64,000 bases of DNA from Vibrio hepatarius (GTDB taxonomy: Bacteria > Pseudomonadota > Gammaproteobacteria > Enterobacterales > Vibrionaceae): NCBI RefSeq assembly GCF_001274785.1, contig NZ_LHPI01000001.1:1021878-1085877 (forward strand), read 5' to 3'. The notes beneath the pieces are model-generated. The model saw nothing but the letters and a program-made list of their open reading frames with translations. It was not told the origin of the DNA and made no database searches. Each line of letters opens with the position of its first letter. Position 1 is the first letter of the stretch. Position numbers and translations under genes: made by a program. Positions 45,501 through 53,969 of the stretch are shown piece after piece.

Positions 45501-45865
45501 TTGCCAAACCTAACACTTTGATTTGATGTTAATTGCCGCTTTACCAACACTAGCTTTACGTGTTTTAAGAAACTCAAATCAGGCGCAGTTTCAAAGCGCC
45601 TGTCACTGAAACCACTTGGAACATACAACGCCGTAGAAAACTGGCTAACAACACCAAAAAGCTCCTTAGGACAGACAATGTTACACAGCTAACTTTCAAC
45701 ATATAAATCGGTTTCTGAAACAGAAAAACTAAACCGTACAAGAAACCAAAGCACGATTTTCACAAACCCAATTAGCTAGAAATTGAAATACGAAAACCTA
45801 GCCAAAAACACACGGACATTAACCCTAAACATTCTGCTTTAGGCACGTTTTTCCTCGTTGGCAAC
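45501..45865 (-). repeat. Repeated ORF-less cassette, copy B
   Basis: Begins TTGCCAA and ends TTGGCAA, each touching an attC core. Core hairpin is perfect: CAGGCGC (45580-45586) with GCGCCTG (45596-45602), 9-nt loop. The minus-strand frame open in copy C is stopped here by TAG. Confidence 0.88.
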
Positions 45866-45988
45866 TAACGCCGCATTAAGGGGTGAACAACGCATTCCAC
45901 CCGAACTAACCCATTGTGCCGTAAACACTTAAGCTAATTCAAACCAAAACTGCCAAGCATTGTGAATCCCTCTTGAATGCTTTGTTAG
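45866..45988 (-). repeat. attC site 14
   Basis: GCATT/AATGC class. Belongs to copy C; copies B and C are adjacent in tandem. Confidence 0.92.
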
Positions 45989-46350
45989 TTGCCAAACCTA
46001 AAGCTTTGATTTGAAGTGTATTACCGCTTTGCCAACACTTGCTTTACGTATGTTGGAAAACTCAAATCAGGCGTAGTTTCAAAGCGTTTGTCACTGAAAC
46101 CACTTGGAACACGCAACGCCGTAGAAAACGGACTGACAACACCGAAAAGCTTATTTGAGAAGACAATATTACAAATCTGACTTTCAACAAGTAAATCGGT
46201 TTCTGAAACAGAAAATCCAACCAAAAAAGAAACCAGAGAGCGATTTTCACAAACCCGAACGATTCAAAATTGAAGTACGAAAAACCACCAAAAACACACT
46301 GACTTTAACTCTAAACATTCTGCATTAGCTGCGTTTTCCTCGTTGGCAAC
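45989..46350 (-). repeat. Repeated ORF-less cassette, copy C
   Basis: Same ends as copy B. Hairpin arms are CAGGCGT and GCGTTTG, pairing through three G-U wobbles on the plus strand. Two minus-strand frames of 62 and 67 codons are open here only by chance, judging from the other copies. Confidence 0.88.
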
Positions 46351-46473
46351 TAACGCCCAATTAAGGGGTTAACAACGCCTCCACCCAACCTAACGCATAG
46401 TGCCATAAACACTAAATTTGAAGTAGAAGCACAAGTGCCAAGCGTTGTGAATCCCTCTTAAATTGCTTGTTAG
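46351..46473 (-). repeat. attC site 15
   Basis: CAATT/AATTG class. Closes the two-nuclease cassette. Confidence 0.92.
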
Positions 46474-46475
46474 CA

Positions 46476-47585
46476 TTACATCGACAACCTGAACTTTTCA
46501 ATAATCCCAGCTAATACATTTGAAGGTTCACCAGAGGCTGCTTTTTCTAACAGCATAGCTTCTACATCTGAATCAGTTAAAACTACTATCATCTTTTGTG
46601 CGGTGACCCATTGCTCTCTGATAGTAAGCAACGACGATTTATCTGCTCCATTTCTTGTGACTAGGATTCCAAACATACCTGCCCCATGTGGTTTCAAATA
46701 GTTTGCCATTTGTAGCACATGTGTTTTCTTAATTGGTTTTGTGTGATTCTTAGCATCAACAACTAAATATTCTGCTTGGTATTTATCACGTAAATACTGC
46801 CAGAAGCCAGTATCACTATAGTTGGGAATAATCCAATCTCTTCGATTTGCTTCCTCTAAATCAGGTGATTCAGAAATAGGTTTATTGAGTGGTGGGCAAA
46901 ACAAATGCTCTAGTATTTCGCCAACTAGCTTCTGGTATAAACTCCAAGACTTAATGCCAACGTCACAGTTCCTTAGTTTGTTTACTAATATCTCTTCTTG
47001 AGATATGGAACCATGACTATCAAGTAATCCGTAAAAATAGCCAAATTTATCGTCACCCACTTCATCTATTTCAGTTCTGAATAGTTTAGCAATATGCCTT
47101 GCATCCCATACAACAATATTGTGTTTTTTAAGCCGAGTGGTCTGCTCTGAAGACAAGATTCCCGGAAATGCAAGTACATAGTAATCAAAGTCTGTTTCCA
47201 ACCTATATGACTCAATCTCTTTAATGACACTTGTTAAATTAGAGGTAACAAAAGAAGCGACGCTTTTACAAACAAAAAACAACGACCTGTTGTTGTTTTT
47301 GGCCGTTATATCTGCTTCAAATACGTGACTTCCATCAAATCTATGGTCTTCTACGATATCGTAATAGTCCTTGGACTTAGTCAATAGTTGCAATAGGTAA
47401 TTACTGAACTCTACTCCAGTAAATTTAGGTCGCGCATTACATGCAGGGCAAATAACAATTAAGTTATCAAATTCAAAGTTTTGACCAAAATACGACCCTT
47501 TGGGCTTAATATGATCAATATTTCCATAAGTGTTTGACTTAAGTTCAAGCCCACAATATGCACATCTATAATTATCAATTCTCAT
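46476..47585 (-). CDS. HNH plus PD-(D/E)XK two-nuclease protein (candidate defence gene)
   Basis: 369 residues from the ATG at 47585 (frame opens at a TTG at 47594). Residues 8-55 form an HNH nuclease with two zinc-binding CxxC pairs (CAYCG, CPACN) around NIDHIKPKG. A middle region of about 150 residues is unrecognised (SLFFVCKSVASF, YYVLAFPGILSS). Residues 215-345 read as a restriction-type PD-(D/E)XK nuclease: Glu in GEILEHLF, Asp in RRDWIIPN, DAK in LVVDAKNHT, then HVLQMANYLKPHGAGMFGILVTRNG. Two nuclease folds in one single-gene cassette, with no methylase beside it, suggest a phage- or plasmid-targeting effector. No matching named system comes to mind. Confidence 0.8.
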   Translation of the reverse strand: MRIDNYRCAYCGLELKSNTYGNIDHIKPKGSYFGQNFEFDNLIVICPACNARPKFTGVEFSNYLLQLLTKSKDYYDIVEDHRFDGSHVFEADITAKNNNRSLFFVCKSVASFVTSNLTSVIKEIESYRLETDFDYYVLAFPGILSSEQTTRLKKHNIVVWDARHIAKLFRTEIDEVGDDKFGYFYGLLDSHGSISQEEILVNKLRNCDVGIKSWSLYQKLVGEILEHLFCPPLNKPISESPDLEEANRRDWIIPNYSDTGFWQYLRDKYQAEYLVVDAKNHTKPIKKTHVLQMANYLKPHGAGMFGILVTRNGADKSSLLTIREQWVTAQKMIVVLTDSDVEAMLLEKAASGEPSNVLAGIIEKFRLSM

Positions 47586-47629
47586 TATATTCAATCTATC
47601 TTTAACAGAATGCCACAGCCCTGTAATGC

Positions 47630-47750
47630 TAACGCCCTGTTAAGGTGTGAGCAACGCAAGACCGAAGCTTCCGCATACCACCTTAAACACTGAACCCAAC
47701 GCATAGTGAAAATGCCACGCGTTGCGAATCACTCTTAAACAGTTTGTTAG
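47630..47750 (-). repeat. attC site 16
   Basis: CTGTT/AACAG class. Closes the 153-residue nuclease-like cassette. Confidence 0.92.
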
Positions 47751-47756
47751 CCATCT

Positions 47757-48218
47757 TTAAAGGCGATGACACCTAGCTTGAAATTCTGTGGACAGTATTC
47801 TTTCACCACATTCCTTAGATTTTACGTAAGCGTCATCAGAAATTAAAAATGTACCTTTTAATTTTGTCGTAACCACCCCTTGCAACCAAACATAATACGG
47901 TCTTAGATTATTTGCTACTTGCTCAACTGTAGTTTGACTACCAGTTTCTTTCATAACAAATACCAAGGTAAAGGACACATTGGACTCATCTGCATATTTG
48001 AAAGCATGTGTGAGTGCGCCAATAAACGCTTTTCTATCTGACTTTGTTTCACTTTCAAGCACAATTTGAATCGTGCCACTAGCATCCTTTATTGAGATAT
48101 CTGGTCGATAATTGCCTATTACAGATATGTTTTGACCATTACTTGAGATTTCATGACCTAAAGGCAGTTTATGCGAAAAACTTTTAAACTCAGAATCTTT
48201 CAAAGCTTCGAACTCCAT
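47757..48218 (-). CDS. Hypothetical protein with restriction-nuclease-like motif
   Basis: 153 residues. NYRPDISIKD, followed about 15 residues later by IVLESETKSDRKAFIGAL, has the spacing of a PD-(D/E)XK core (Asp, then ExExK), and VSFTLVFVMKE could be the next strand. The family is not known to me. It is next to the two-nuclease cassette but separated by an attC, so it is an independent unit. Confidence 0.55.
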   Translation of the reverse strand: MEFEALKDSEFKSFSHKLPLGHEISSNGQNISVIGNYRPDISIKDASGTIQIVLESETKSDRKAFIGALTHAFKYADESNVSFTLVFVMKETGSQTTVEQVANNLRPYYVWLQGVVTTKLKGTFLISDDAYVKSKECGERILSTEFQARCHRL

Positions 48219-48231
48219 ATCGACTGATGGC

Positions 48232-48354
48232 TAACGCCGCGTTAAGTGGTGAGCAACGCATACCCCTACATTTAAAGTATTGTGCCGTAAACACCAAAGA
48301 TGAAGCAAACCGAAAATGCCGAGCGTTGGGAATCCGTCTTAAACGTCTTGTTAT
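48232..48354 (-). repeat. attC site 17
   Basis: GCGTT/AACG class, one mismatch in the right arm (AAACGTCTTGTTA). Belongs to the stbDE cassette. Confidence 0.9.
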
Positions 48355-48410
48355 ACCGCTTGGTTGAGGCTAAAATGACCAACATAAAGACCACTTAAGA
48401 GACCTAATAT

Positions 48411-48659
48411 ATGACCACTAGAATTTTAGCCGATGTTGCTGCAAGCATTACTGAGTTGAAAGCTAATCCTATGAAAGTTGCAACTAGTGCTTACGGCGAA
48501 CCTGTTGCTGTACTAAACCGAAATGAGCCAGCATTTTATTGTGTACCTGCCGAAGCGTACGAAATGATGATGGACAGACTCGAAGATCTTGAACTACTAG
48601 CTATCGCTAAAGAGCGTGAGTCTGAAGAGAGCATTTCGGTAAATATTGATGACCTATAA
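48411..48659 (+). CDS. Type II antitoxin, Phd/YefM (StbD) family
   Basis: 82 residues. Typical N terminus TRILADVAASITELKANP and VAVLNRNEPAFYCVPAEAYE, with an acidic C-terminal tail that would wrap the toxin. It is read against the cassette direction and must have its own promoter. Stop overlaps the toxin start by eleven bases. Such pairs are known to stabilise large integron arrays. Confidence 0.92.
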   Translation: MTTRILADVAASITELKANPMKVATSAYGEPVAVLNRNEPAFYCVPAEAYEMMMDRLEDLELLAIAKERESEESISVNIDDL

Positions 48660-48939
48660 ACTCGACTTTAAAAAGAGCGCACTCAAAGAGTGGAAAAAGC
48701 TTGGCTCTACTCTGCAACAACAATTTAAGAAAAAGCTAATCGAGCGCTTAGATAACCCACATGTCCCGGCTTCAAAGCTTTCTGGAGCTGACAACATGTA
48801 TAAAATTAAGCTGCGTCAATCGGGCTACCGTCTCGTCTACAAAGTTGAAGACGATGTCATCATTGTAACCGTCTTAGCTGTCGGGAAACGCGAACGTAGC
48901 GATGTTTACCGTAACGCTATGAAAAGGTTAGATGATTGA
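48649..48939 (+). CDS. RelE/StbE-family toxin
   Basis: 96 residues from the ATG at 48649. RelE/ParE fold features are YKLDFKKSALKEWKKL, LRQSGYRLVYKVED and VTVLAVGKRERSDVYR; the latter basic segment is the expected mRNA-cleavage site on the ribosome. Co-translated with the antitoxin before it. One of only two units in the array read on the plus strand. Confidence 0.92.
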   Translation: MTYKLDFKKSALKEWKKLGSTLQQQFKKKLIERLDNPHVPASKLSGADNMYKIKLRQSGYRLVYKVEDDVIIVTVLAVGKRERSDVYRNAMKRLDD

Positions 48940-48947
48940 TTGCGGTA

Positions 48948-49041
48948 TAACGCCGCGTTAAGGCGTGACGTGATGCGTGCCATACTGTGAGCGAAGCGAA
49001 ACTGGCACGCGTTGCGGAATCGCTCTTGAACGCCTTGTTAG
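48948..49041 (-). repeat. attC site 18 (short form)
   Basis: 94 bp, GCGTT/AACGC, with a compact middle (GTGCCATACTG, CAGTTTCG-type hairpin) unlike the 120-bp sites. Probably from another host's array. Closes the 106-residue membrane protein cassette. Confidence 0.85.
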
Positions 49042-49044
49042 TTG

Positions 49045-49365
49045 CTACTGCGTAAACATTTCGTAGATAGGAAACGCGACCAACACGAATATTATAAATG
49101 ATGACAAGCTATACAAAACCCCGTGAAAAGTCCCACCACCACCTTTACTGAATGCTAAGTGTTTTGCGATTGCGCATTCGTAAGTATTTGCTACTTTTCT
49201 GTAGGCTAGGAAGTACCAAAGTGATACCAACGGCCAGACAATAAATAACAGCGCGCGCCCATTATCCTTACCTGTAAAAGCAGATGAGACAAAGGGCAAC
49301 AACAAACAAAGCAGATAAATCGTAGCCATTTTTCTTAGCTTACTTGTTCTATCGTTATCGTTCAT
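49045..49365 (-). CDS. Membrane protein, hypothetical
   Basis: 106 residues with three likely helices (ATIYLLCLLLPFVSSAF, ALLFIVWPLVSLWYFLAY, SLSSFIIFVLVAFPIY) and a Gly-rich loop (SKGGGGTF). Not recognised. Confidence 0.6.
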   Translation of the reverse strand: MNDNDRTSKLRKMATIYLLCLLLPFVSSAFTGKDNGRALLFIVWPLVSLWYFLAYRKVANTYECAIAKHLAFSKGGGGTFHGVLYSLSSFIIFVLVAFPIYEMFTQ

Positions 49366-49382
49366 AAACTCCTAAATGCAAC

Positions 49383-49502
49383 TAACGCCCAATTAAGTAG
49401 TGAGTAACGCACTGACCAAGCCGTTGCAAACCACTTAAAATACAAAAACCAACGCATAGTAAATTCGCCAAGCGTTACGAATCTGCTTGAATTGTTTGTT
49501 AG
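49383..49502 (-). repeat. attC site 19
   Basis: CAATT/AATTG class. Core provides the next gene's stop. Confidence 0.92.
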
Positions 49503-49837
49503 GTGTTTTTGCCAAGCTCTAATATCCCAATGAAAACAAGCGTCAAAACATAGAAAACACCAAATCCAATTATGGGGCCTACTACGTAAGAAATGTTTTC
49601 TATCGTCGCTTTTTTCGGCTCATACCTAGCAAATGCACTCCAAAACACATAACCAACTCCGGTTATTGCTGCGTAACAAACGTAAATAAAGCTGAGAACA
49701 ACTAAAGCTAAGACCCAATTGCTTTTTGTTTCCCAGTACGCAGCTCCTATTGCAGCGGTAAGCGTTACCCACTCGAGCCACTTGAACCAACTCTCAATGT
49801 GTTTTTGTTGAAAAAACCAATCAAAAAACTTTTTCAT
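49499..49837 (-). CDS. Membrane protein, hypothetical
   Basis: 112 residues. Amphipathic N terminus (MKKFFDWFFQQKHIESWFKW) and three helices. Not recognised. TAA stop is part of attC 19. Confidence 0.6.
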   Translation of the reverse strand: MKKFFDWFFQQKHIESWFKWLEWVTLTAAIGAAYWETKSNWVLALVVLSFIYVCYAAITGVGYVFWSAFARYEPKKATIENISYVVGPIIGFGVFYVLTLVFIGILELGKNT

Positions 49838-49860
49838 AGTTGAGTTTTCCCTAAAACACC

Positions 49861-49980
49861 TAACGCCCTGCTAAGTGGCTGCCAACCTGCCACCAAACTT
49901 AAATAAACCACCGTAAACACCAAACCTAACCAGAAGTAAAACCGCCGCGCGTTGGCAGTCCGTCTTAAGCAGTTTGTTAG
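49861..49980 (-). repeat. attC site 20
   Basis: CTGCTAAG/CTTAAGCAG, a rare sixth arm class. Closes an ORF-less cassette. Confidence 0.9.
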
Positions 49981-50353
49981 GAATGCTTATTTCATGCGCC
50001 TTTGCTGATTTGGAATGCAGTGGTTGACCTATAAAACACCAATGCTGAGTGCACCGCAACAGCCACTGAAGTTTAATAACAAGCGCTTCACTAAATTTGC
50101 GGTGGTTCACCAAAACCAACGTGCGCCGAATTTAAAAACACCGAACCACAGAGCTTTTTGGAACAAGCGGTTTCTGACGACTATTTTGGCCGTTCAGACT
50201 CAAATACGGTGAACCACTGAACTCGAAATTTAGCCACAAAACGGCGCTTTCACATGAAGATGCTCGATCCACACAGACGCGAAAGTAACTTCAACCGATG
50301 GACTTGAAGTGGCTTAGCGCAGAACTACCAAGCCTGCAATCTTAAAAGCAACC
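49981..50353. other. ORF-less cassette body
   Basis: 373 bp, with only chance frames under 70 codons. Shares no clear sequence with the repeated family. Confidence 0.6.
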
Positions 50354-50474
50354 TAACGCCGCGTTAAGGTGCGAGCAACGCAATAAAAATGCTCCTGCAA
50401 AGCACCGTAATCACACAACCCAACGCAAATCAAAAATGCCACGCGTTGTGAGTCACTCTTAAACGCTTTGTTAG
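50354..50474 (-). repeat. attC site 21
   Basis: GCGTT/AACGC class. Core provides the next gene's stop. Confidence 0.92.
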
Positions 50475-51085
50475 CTGGTTATTTTTGACGATGCCTTACT
50501 AACAACCCAAAGATATAATATCGCTAGAAGGTCCACTTGCAAGAAGCCATGCTCACTTTGGGTTGAGAGTTCAAACAAAGAGCCGCCAAGATTAAATGAT
50601 GCTGAGAACCAATTGTATGTGTCACTTACCCAGTCCAACGCTAAGAATACACCGCCTAATCCGTAATAATTGAAATAGAAATGACCAGCGCCAAAAGAAA
50701 AAACTTGAAGGCCTAGGTTAACAAACGACAACAGGTAACCTTTAGGAAGGCGCTTGATTAGCGTTATCCCCGCAATACCATTTAGCAATACTATAAAAAT
50801 TGACATACCAATCTTAGCCATTGTTAAAGTCGGCAGAGAAAGAACCAACATAACAATAGCAATTAATGCAACCAATACTTGGCTGACACCTACGAAAGTT
50901 AAAGCTCTACTCCACTTTAACTTCTGAGCCAATTCTTGCTCTTGATAAAACGCATCTATTTCTTCTTGCCTGAGGGCAATTTGCTCAGTCAAATTCTTAT
51001 AGTTCTCGGGATATGCGTCAGCATCGATAGTAGATAAAGCCTCCAATAGGGACTTTGCATTGTAGTTCTTATAATTAACTTCCAT
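50471..51085 (-). CDS. Membrane protein with helical cytosolic N terminus
   Basis: 204 residues. Residues 1-58 are polar and helical (LLEALSTIDADAYPENYKNL, IALRQEEIDAFYQE); then four or more membrane helices. Resembles unnamed membrane proteins with a short N-terminal helical head. Stop from attC 21. Confidence 0.6.
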   Translation of the reverse strand: MEVNYKNYNAKSLLEALSTIDADAYPENYKNLTEQIALRQEEIDAFYQEQELAQKLKWSRALTFVGVSQVLVALIAIVMLVLSLPTLTMAKIGMSIFIVLLNGIAGITLIKRLPKGYLLSFVNLGLQVFSFGAGHFYFNYYGLGGVFLALDWVSDTYNWFSASFNLGGSLFELSTQSEHGFLQVDLLAILYLWVVSKASSKITS

Positions 51086-51119
51086 ATTATGCCTTTAATG
51101 TAATGCTGCCTATGCCAGC

Positions 51120-51242
51120 TAACGCCCAATTAAGGGGTGAGCAACGCTACCACCCAACCTAAAGCATTGTACCGTAACCACTAAAATTGAAGTAGAAGCA
51201 AAAGTGCCAAGCGTTGGGAATCCCTCTTAAATTGTTTGTTAG
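51120..51242 (-). repeat. attC site 22
   Basis: CAATT/AATTG class. Core provides the next gene's stop. Confidence 0.92.
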
Positions 51243-51691
51243 GCGAATTGCTCAAGTTTTTCGGATTCTGGCACTTGTTTGTTCAAGGTAGCCAACTTCG
51301 ACAATGCAATTTGATATTGCCCGTTGCTGGGTAGAGGTTTGCCTGAAAACAGCTCCCAAATACGTGAGCCACTGCCGTTATAGAATTCTTCAAATGTCCC
51401 GTCTGGGAGGATCTTAATTACTATTGCATGCTCTGGACAACTTCTAAAAGCGACACGAGTAGATTGAGTTGCCTTGATTTCAACCTTAGCTCCTGATGGA
51501 CTGAGTGCGTCAAAACCTTTATTAGAAGCAGTCAATAGTTCAAGCCTATAAGCGTCAGCTACCAGACATTCTCCCAGACTACCAACCATGTGACCGTCAG
51601 GAGTAAAGTGTCTACCAGGAAACATATTTTCTAGTTCTGATACAGTCTGGTACAAGCCTTTAACTAGGCTTTGAAATTTCTCGTGATCCAA
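51239..51691 (-). CDS. DUF6998-like protein with nuclease-fold motif
   Basis: 150 residues. GHMVGSLGECLVADAYRLELL, then NKGFDALSPSGAKVEIKATQ, has the Glu, Asp and ExK spacing of the restriction-nuclease fold, and VAFRSCPEHAIVIKILPDG continues the sheet. I believe this is the DUF6998 family. No partner gene in the cassette. A role in DNA cleavage or binding is inference. Confidence 0.65.
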   Translation of the reverse strand: MDHEKFQSLVKGLYQTVSELENMFPGRHFTPDGHMVGSLGECLVADAYRLELLTASNKGFDALSPSGAKVEIKATQSTRVAFRSCPEHAIVIKILPDGTFEEFYNGSGSRIWELFSGKPLPSNGQYQIALSKLATLNKQVPESEKLEQFA

Positions 51692-51710
51692 TTTAATACC
51701 TCTTTTCGCC

Positions 51711-51831
51711 TAACGCCCTGTTAAGGGGTGACCAACGCCACCACCTTACTTAAAATAGCACCGTAAACACGTTTACCAAATTTAACACCAAACCGCCAAG
51801 CGTTGGGAATCCCTCTTGAACAGTTTGTTAG
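51711..51831 (-). repeat. attC site 23
   Basis: CTGTT/AACAG class. Belongs to copy D, unlike most copies, which carry the GCATT class. Confidence 0.92.
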
Positions 51832-52195
51832 TTGCCAAGCCCAAGGCAGTGACTTGAAGTTTACTGGACTTTGCCAACGCCCATATTTCGTATCTTGAGA
51901 TACTTAGATCAGGCGCAGTTTCAAAGCGCCTGTCACTGAAACCACTTGGAATTTACAACGCCGTAGAAAACGGAATTTGAACACCAAACAAACCTTTTGG
52001 AACGATAATGCAGCAGAGCAGGCTTTCAACAAGCTAATCAGCTTCTGAAACAGAAAACCCAAATCGCGCAAGGAACCAAAGCACGATTTTCACAACACCT
52101 AATAACTAGAAATTGAAATACGAAAACCTAGCCAAAAACACACGGACATTGGCCCTAAACATTCTGCTTTAGGTACATTTTTCCTCGTTGGCAAC
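51832..52195 (-). repeat. Repeated ORF-less cassette, copy D
   Basis: Ends TTGCCAA/TTGGCAA intact, hairpin perfect (CAGGCGC/GCGCCTG). The middle third is the most divergent of the intact copies and interrupts the minus-strand frame with two stops. Confidence 0.88.
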
Positions 52196-52318
52196 TAACG
52201 CCCAATTAAGGGGTGAACAACGCCTCCACCCAACCTAAAGCATTGTGCCATAAACACTAATTTTGAAGTAGAAGCAAAAATGCCAAGCGTTGTGAATCCC
52301 TCTTAAATTGATTGTTAT
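52196..52318 (-). repeat. attC site 24
   Basis: CAATT/AATTG class. Closes the 173-residue hypothetical cassette and supplies its stop. Confidence 0.92.
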
Positions 52319-52836
52319 ACGTTACTTTCAAAGAAGTCGCTCCAAGCCTCAACCTGAACTTTCAATAACTCTAATATTTCAACATCTGTACCATCGATAT
52401 CGACCAAATAACTATAGTGACTAAAAGCCCCCATAGCAGCAACTTCACTGCCCATATGGAGACTTCCCATAACCGCAGTGACATTGCGTTTAGACTGATA
52501 ATTCGCTTTCTTTTTGAAGTGTTTAGCCCCATTACAAAGCTGACGGATAGTCATTTGGTAAGGGTTGACTTTACAGGGCTCCTTAAACTCGCTTAATACT
52601 TCCTTGAAATCACGCGATACTTCATCTTGGAAAGGGTTGAAGCGAGCAAAGCACGAGACTTTACGCTCGAAATCCCCTTCTTTGAACGCCCATTCAAAAA
52701 GGTGATTCAATCCAACTACTAAGTTAAAGGCATGATATTCGCACTCTGGGTTCGACTTGCAAGCCGTCAGTAAGGAAAGCTCAAACTTACACTTATCTAA
52801 TAAGTCTCTTGATTCAGTTAATGTTAGAAAACTCAT
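52315..52836 (-). CDS. Hypothetical protein
   Basis: 173 residues from the ATG at 52836, which has GGAG six bases upstream; the frame continues into attC 25 but those codons are attC sequence. Helical, rich in Cys (LLTACKSNPECEYHAF), with RQLCNGAKHFKKK, a motif seen in unnamed helical proteins. No function assigned. Confidence 0.6.
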   Translation of the reverse strand: MSFLTLTESRDLLDKCKFELSLLTACKSNPECEYHAFNLVVGLNHLFEWAFKEGDFERKVSCFARFNPFQDEVSRDFKEVLSEFKEPCKVNPYQMTIRQLCNGAKHFKKKANYQSKRNVTAVMGSLHMGSEVAAMGAFSHYSYLVDIDGTDVEILELLKVQVEAWSDFFESNV

Positions 52837-52854
52837 AACCAACTCCGTTACGTA

Positions 52855-52976
52855 TAACGCCCAATTAAGGGGTGAGCAACGCAACCACCGAACCTAAAGC
52901 ATTGTGCCATAAACACTAAATTTGAAGTAGAAGCAAAAATGCCAAGCGTTGTGAATCCCTCTTAAATTGTTTGTTA
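52855..52976 (-). repeat. attC site 25
   Basis: CAATT/AATTG class, nearly identical to site 24. Belongs to the NUDIX cassette. Confidence 0.92.
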
Positions 52977-53405
52977 TATGCACAGAATTTCCACTTGTTT
53001 GATGGCGTCAGAGAATACTTTATGACACTTAAAATCGGGCTGACTGCCTACTTTATGCCAGAAGAAATTGAATTCATGCCCGCCGTCGTCTTGAGTAAAG
53101 AAACTCCAATTATTCGGTAATTGTTGCTCTATTTCACAAAGCACGAAGTGCCACAAATGATTTTGAAAACCGCTTTCCCAACTACCTAGGTAGCGAGTTC
53201 TTGATACGCTAGATAACCCTGATTCTTCTTTCAGCTCTCTCAAGGCGGCACTTTCAATAGAAATATCCGACTGTTCTAATGTGCCTTTAACCAACTGAAC
53301 TTCAGCTAATGGATGTTCAAACAGCAGTAACTCGCGATTGTTTCCTGATTTTCTAAGCACTATAGGGCAGACTTTGACTTCCCTCTTTCGGATTCTTTCT
53401 TCCAC
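52974..53405 (-). CDS. NUDIX hydrolase
   Basis: 143 residues from a GTG at 53405 with GGGAGAG five bases upstream; upstream codons in the same frame lie in attC 26. The Nudix box is KGTLEQSDISIESAALRELKEESGL (written in two parts: KGTLEQSDISIES and AALRELKEESGL), close to GX5EX7REUXEEXGU but with one extra residue and Asp for the first Glu. Probably cleaves a nucleoside-diphosphate derivative. Confidence 0.82.
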   Translation of the reverse strand: MEERIRKREVKVCPIVLRKSGNNRELLLFEHPLAEVQLVKGTLEQSDISIESAALRELKEESGLSSVSRTRYLGSWESGFQNHLWHFVLCEIEQQLPNNWSFFTQDDGGHEFNFFWHKVGSQPDFKCHKVFSDAIKQVEILCI

Positions 53406-53423
53406 TGAACTCTCCCGTGCATA

Positions 53424-53543
53424 TAACGCCCTGTTAAGTGGCTGCCAACTTACCACAAAACCTAAATAAACCACCGTAATCACTTAACCTAACCAGAAAC
53501 AAAAGTGCCTCGCGTTGGCAGTCCGTCTTGAACAGTTTGTTAT
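53424..53543 (-). repeat. attC site 26
   Basis: CTGTT/AACAG class. Closes the immunity-protein cassette. Confidence 0.92.
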
Positions 53544-53578
53544 GTGATGTGTGGATTTCAAGCTGAACTTTCACGAAC

Positions 53579-53827
53579 TTAAAGCTGAATTGGTTTATGT
53601 CGTAATGCGATTTCTATTACTTCCTCGACTGTAGGAGCATAATCCGACAAACCCATTTTTCTAGCATTATAGTTTTCAGGGTAGAAAAACAAGTTTGCAG
53701 CATCGGGATGACTGAATTGCTTATTGAACTCGTTGTACAAGTAAGAGCTTTCTTCTTCACTTTCAGCATTTAGAAACCTGTTCGCTAACTCTATCAATTG
53801 CTCTTTACTTAGTTTCCCAATATTCAA
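53579..53827 (-). CDS. Colicin/pyocin-type immunity protein (orphan)
   Basis: 82 residues. LSKEQLIELANRFL, then SHPDAANLFFYPENY and APTVEEVIEIAL, follows the plan of the Im2/Im7/Im9 family, in which helix III carries HPxxxDLIYYP and neutralises a nuclease bacteriocin. No toxin gene is present, so it would protect against a competitor's toxin or is a remnant. The C terminus is shorter than in E-colicin immunity proteins. Confidence 0.68.
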   Translation of the reverse strand: MNIGKLSKEQLIELANRFLNAESEEESSYLYNEFNKQFSHPDAANLFFYPENYNARKMGLSDYAPTVEEVIEIALRHKPIQL

Positions 53828-53847
53828 ATTAACCTCCTTTAGTCACA

Positions 53848-53969
53848 TAACGCCGCATTAAGGGGTGAACAACGCCACCACCTAACCTAAACCATTGTGC
53901 CGTAAACACTAAAGCCAATTCAAACCAAAACTGCCAAGCGTTGTGAATCCCTCTTAAATGCTTTGTTAG
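53848..53969 (-). repeat. attC site 27
   Basis: GCATT/AATGC class. Belongs to copy E. Confidence 0.92.
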
